A stretch of DNA of 64,000 bases from the NCBI RefSeq assembly GCF_015354575.1, contig NZ_JACAFQ010000008.1, forward strand, positions 176,209-240,208, given 5' to 3'. This DNA comes from Pseudomonas sp. UFMG81. GTDB taxonomy: Bacteria; Pseudomonadota; Gammaproteobacteria; Pseudomonadales; Pseudomonadaceae. This document shows, one piece after another, positions 63,116 to 64,000 of the stretch. A model generated the notes under the pieces. The model was not told the DNA's origin, did no database searches, and worked only from the letters and a program-made list of their open reading frames with translations. Made by a program: the position numbers and the translations under genes. The stretch's first letter is position 1, and each line of letters begins with the position of its first letter.

Positions 63116-64000
63116 TTAAAGGGAATTCAGGAAGGCCAGCAGCGCGGCGCGCTGCTCGGCATTGAAGGTCAGTACCTGGTCGCGCGCCGCTTGAGCCTCG
63201 CCACCATGCCAGAGCACGGCTTCGAGCAGGTTGCGGGCGCGGCCGTCGTGGAGGAACTGGCTGTGGCCGCTGACCGTTTCGCTGAGGCCGATGCCCCACA
63301 GCGGTGGGGTGCGCCAGTCCTGGCCGTTGGCGGAAAACTCGGTGCGCTCGTCGCTCAGGCCCGGGCCCATGTCGTGCAGCAACAGGTCGCTGTAGGGGCG
63401 GATCACTTGGCCGGCCAACTCCGCTTCGGCCGCATCGGCGGCCGTGGTGAACTGGGGGGTGTGGCAGCCTTGGCAGCCGGCCTGGAAGAACAGGTTCTTG
63501 CCGGCCAGCACTGGCGGCGCGGCGACGTTGCGGCGGGCGGGCACGGCGAGGTTGCGGGTGTAGAAGGTGACCAGGCGCAGGATGTTGTCGCTGACTTCCT
63601 TCTCGCCGTCCTGGCCATCACCGTTGGGTGCGGCCAGGCAATCGACCTGGGCGGGCGTGCAGTCATCCTTGGGCAGCAGGGTGCTGGTCAGGCCCATGTC
63701 GCCGGCGAAGGCGTGCACGTTCTGTTGGTTGACGTTGGGCTGCCCGGCCTTCCAGCCGAAGCGGCCGACCACGGTCTTGCCCTGGGCATCGTCCCAGACC
63801 CGGTTGGCCCGGCCCCGTATGCCGTCATGGTTGCGGTCGTCCGGGTCTTCGTTGGCCAGCAGGTCGGCTTCGGCGATGGCTTCGAGCAACCCCAGGCCGA
63901 TCATCGGCGGGGCGACCCGGGCCGAGAAACGGGTGTCCGGGTGCATCGGGCCGTAGCCGAGCTGGGTGAGCTGCAACGTCGGGCGGCGCAGTTCGACCTG
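63116..64000 (-). CDS. Di-haem oxidoreductase-like cytochrome (DUF1111), C-terminal part
   Basis: 295 codons of the C-terminal part of a c-type cytochrome family protein; the N-terminus lies beyond the right edge (the frame is open through base 64000, reading QVELRRPT before LQLTQLGYGP). One haem site is visible, CQGCHTPQF, with GRFGWKAGQPNVNQQ, ALAGDMGLTS-like FAGDMGLTSTL and YSDLLLHDMGPGLSD as DUF1111 signatures. Such proteins resemble MauG/di-haem peroxidases and lie next to imelysins. Stop at 63116 is 19 bp before the imelysin start. Likely periplasmic redox partner for iron acquisition, by context. Confidence 0.93.
   Translation of the reverse strand, partial: QVELRRPTLQLTQLGYGPMHPDTRFSARVAPPMIGLGLLEAIAEADLLANEDPDDRNHDGIRGRANRVWDDAQGKTVVGRFGWKAGQPNVNQQNVHAFAGDMGLTSTLLPKDDCTPAQVDCLAAPNGDGQDGEKEVSDNILRLVTFYTRNLAVPARRNVAAPPVLAGKNLFFQAGCQGCHTPQFTTAADAAEAELAGQVIRPYSDLLLHDMGPGLSDERTEFSANGQDWRTPPLWGIGLSETVSGHSQFLHDGRARNLLEAVLWHGGEAQAARDQVLTFNAEQRAALLAFLNSL

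Overview
This is a chromosomal segment of a fluorescent Pseudomonas, most likely of the P. putida group. Three things point there. The gene order (rplM-rpsI-petABC-sspAB, the full dcw cluster, lpxC-dciA-secA-argJ, yajQ-mscS-ampG, groESL, colRS-orf222-wapQ, mexVW-like genes, then an imelysin/di-haem cluster) follows, as far as I recall, the PA4434-to-PA4371 stretch of P. aeruginosa PAO1. The intergenic spaces are full of P. putida-type REP palindromes. The ColS sensor carries the metal-binding residues described for P. putida at exactly the same positions. No tRNA, rRNA, CRISPR array, insertion sequence, prophage or defence island is visible; this is mainly a core-genome window.

Layout. 1-2.4 kb: edge of an unknown gene, a Tas-type aldo/keto reductase, and the rplM-rpsI ribosomal operon. 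2.7-6.5 kb: petABC (cytochrome bc1) and sspAB (stringent-starvation/ClpXP adaptor). 6.5-10.3 kb, minus strand: lpoA-yraN-gmhA-dolP and a small lipoprotein, an envelope cluster like E. coli yraMNOP. 10.5-11.8 kb: rsmI and RNase P RNA. 12.0-29.9 kb: a compact, translationally coupled dcw cluster (mraZ to ftsZ, then lpxC) with a MraZ operator. 30.3-37 kb: dciA, secA, argJ, a GST and a Nudix/ThiE fusion. 37-45.3 kb: adenosyltransferase, orphan histidine kinase, panE-like reductase, yajQ, mscS, an MdfA-like pump and ampG. 45.3-50.6 kb: an alkyltransferase-like protein, a DUF481 outer-membrane protein, a Fur-box-preceded hugZ, fxsA and groESL. 50.7-55.4 kb: the ColRS envelope-stress neighbourhood. 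56.4-60.5 kb: an RND pump and its adaptor. 60.9-64 kb: a periplasmic metal-uptake-type operon that runs off the right edge.

How it fits together. Most genes serve envelope growth and maintenance: peptidoglycan precursors, division, LPS (gmhA, lpxC), protein export (secA), muropeptide recycling (ampG), outer-membrane lipoproteins and the ColRS metal/envelope stress response. Two sequences matching the published ColR operator lie in front of the PAP2 phosphatase and the orf222-wapQ-small-ORF operon, which suggests one ColR regulon on both sides of colRS.

The least explained part is 55.4-56.4 kb. It holds an inverted pair of about 255-bp structured repeats whose differences are largely compensatory within hairpins, next to three tandem arrays (one 8-mer, two 6-mers). 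This is the best candidate here for an undescribed element. The REP elements also show two adjacent covarying hairpins and one case of nesting.
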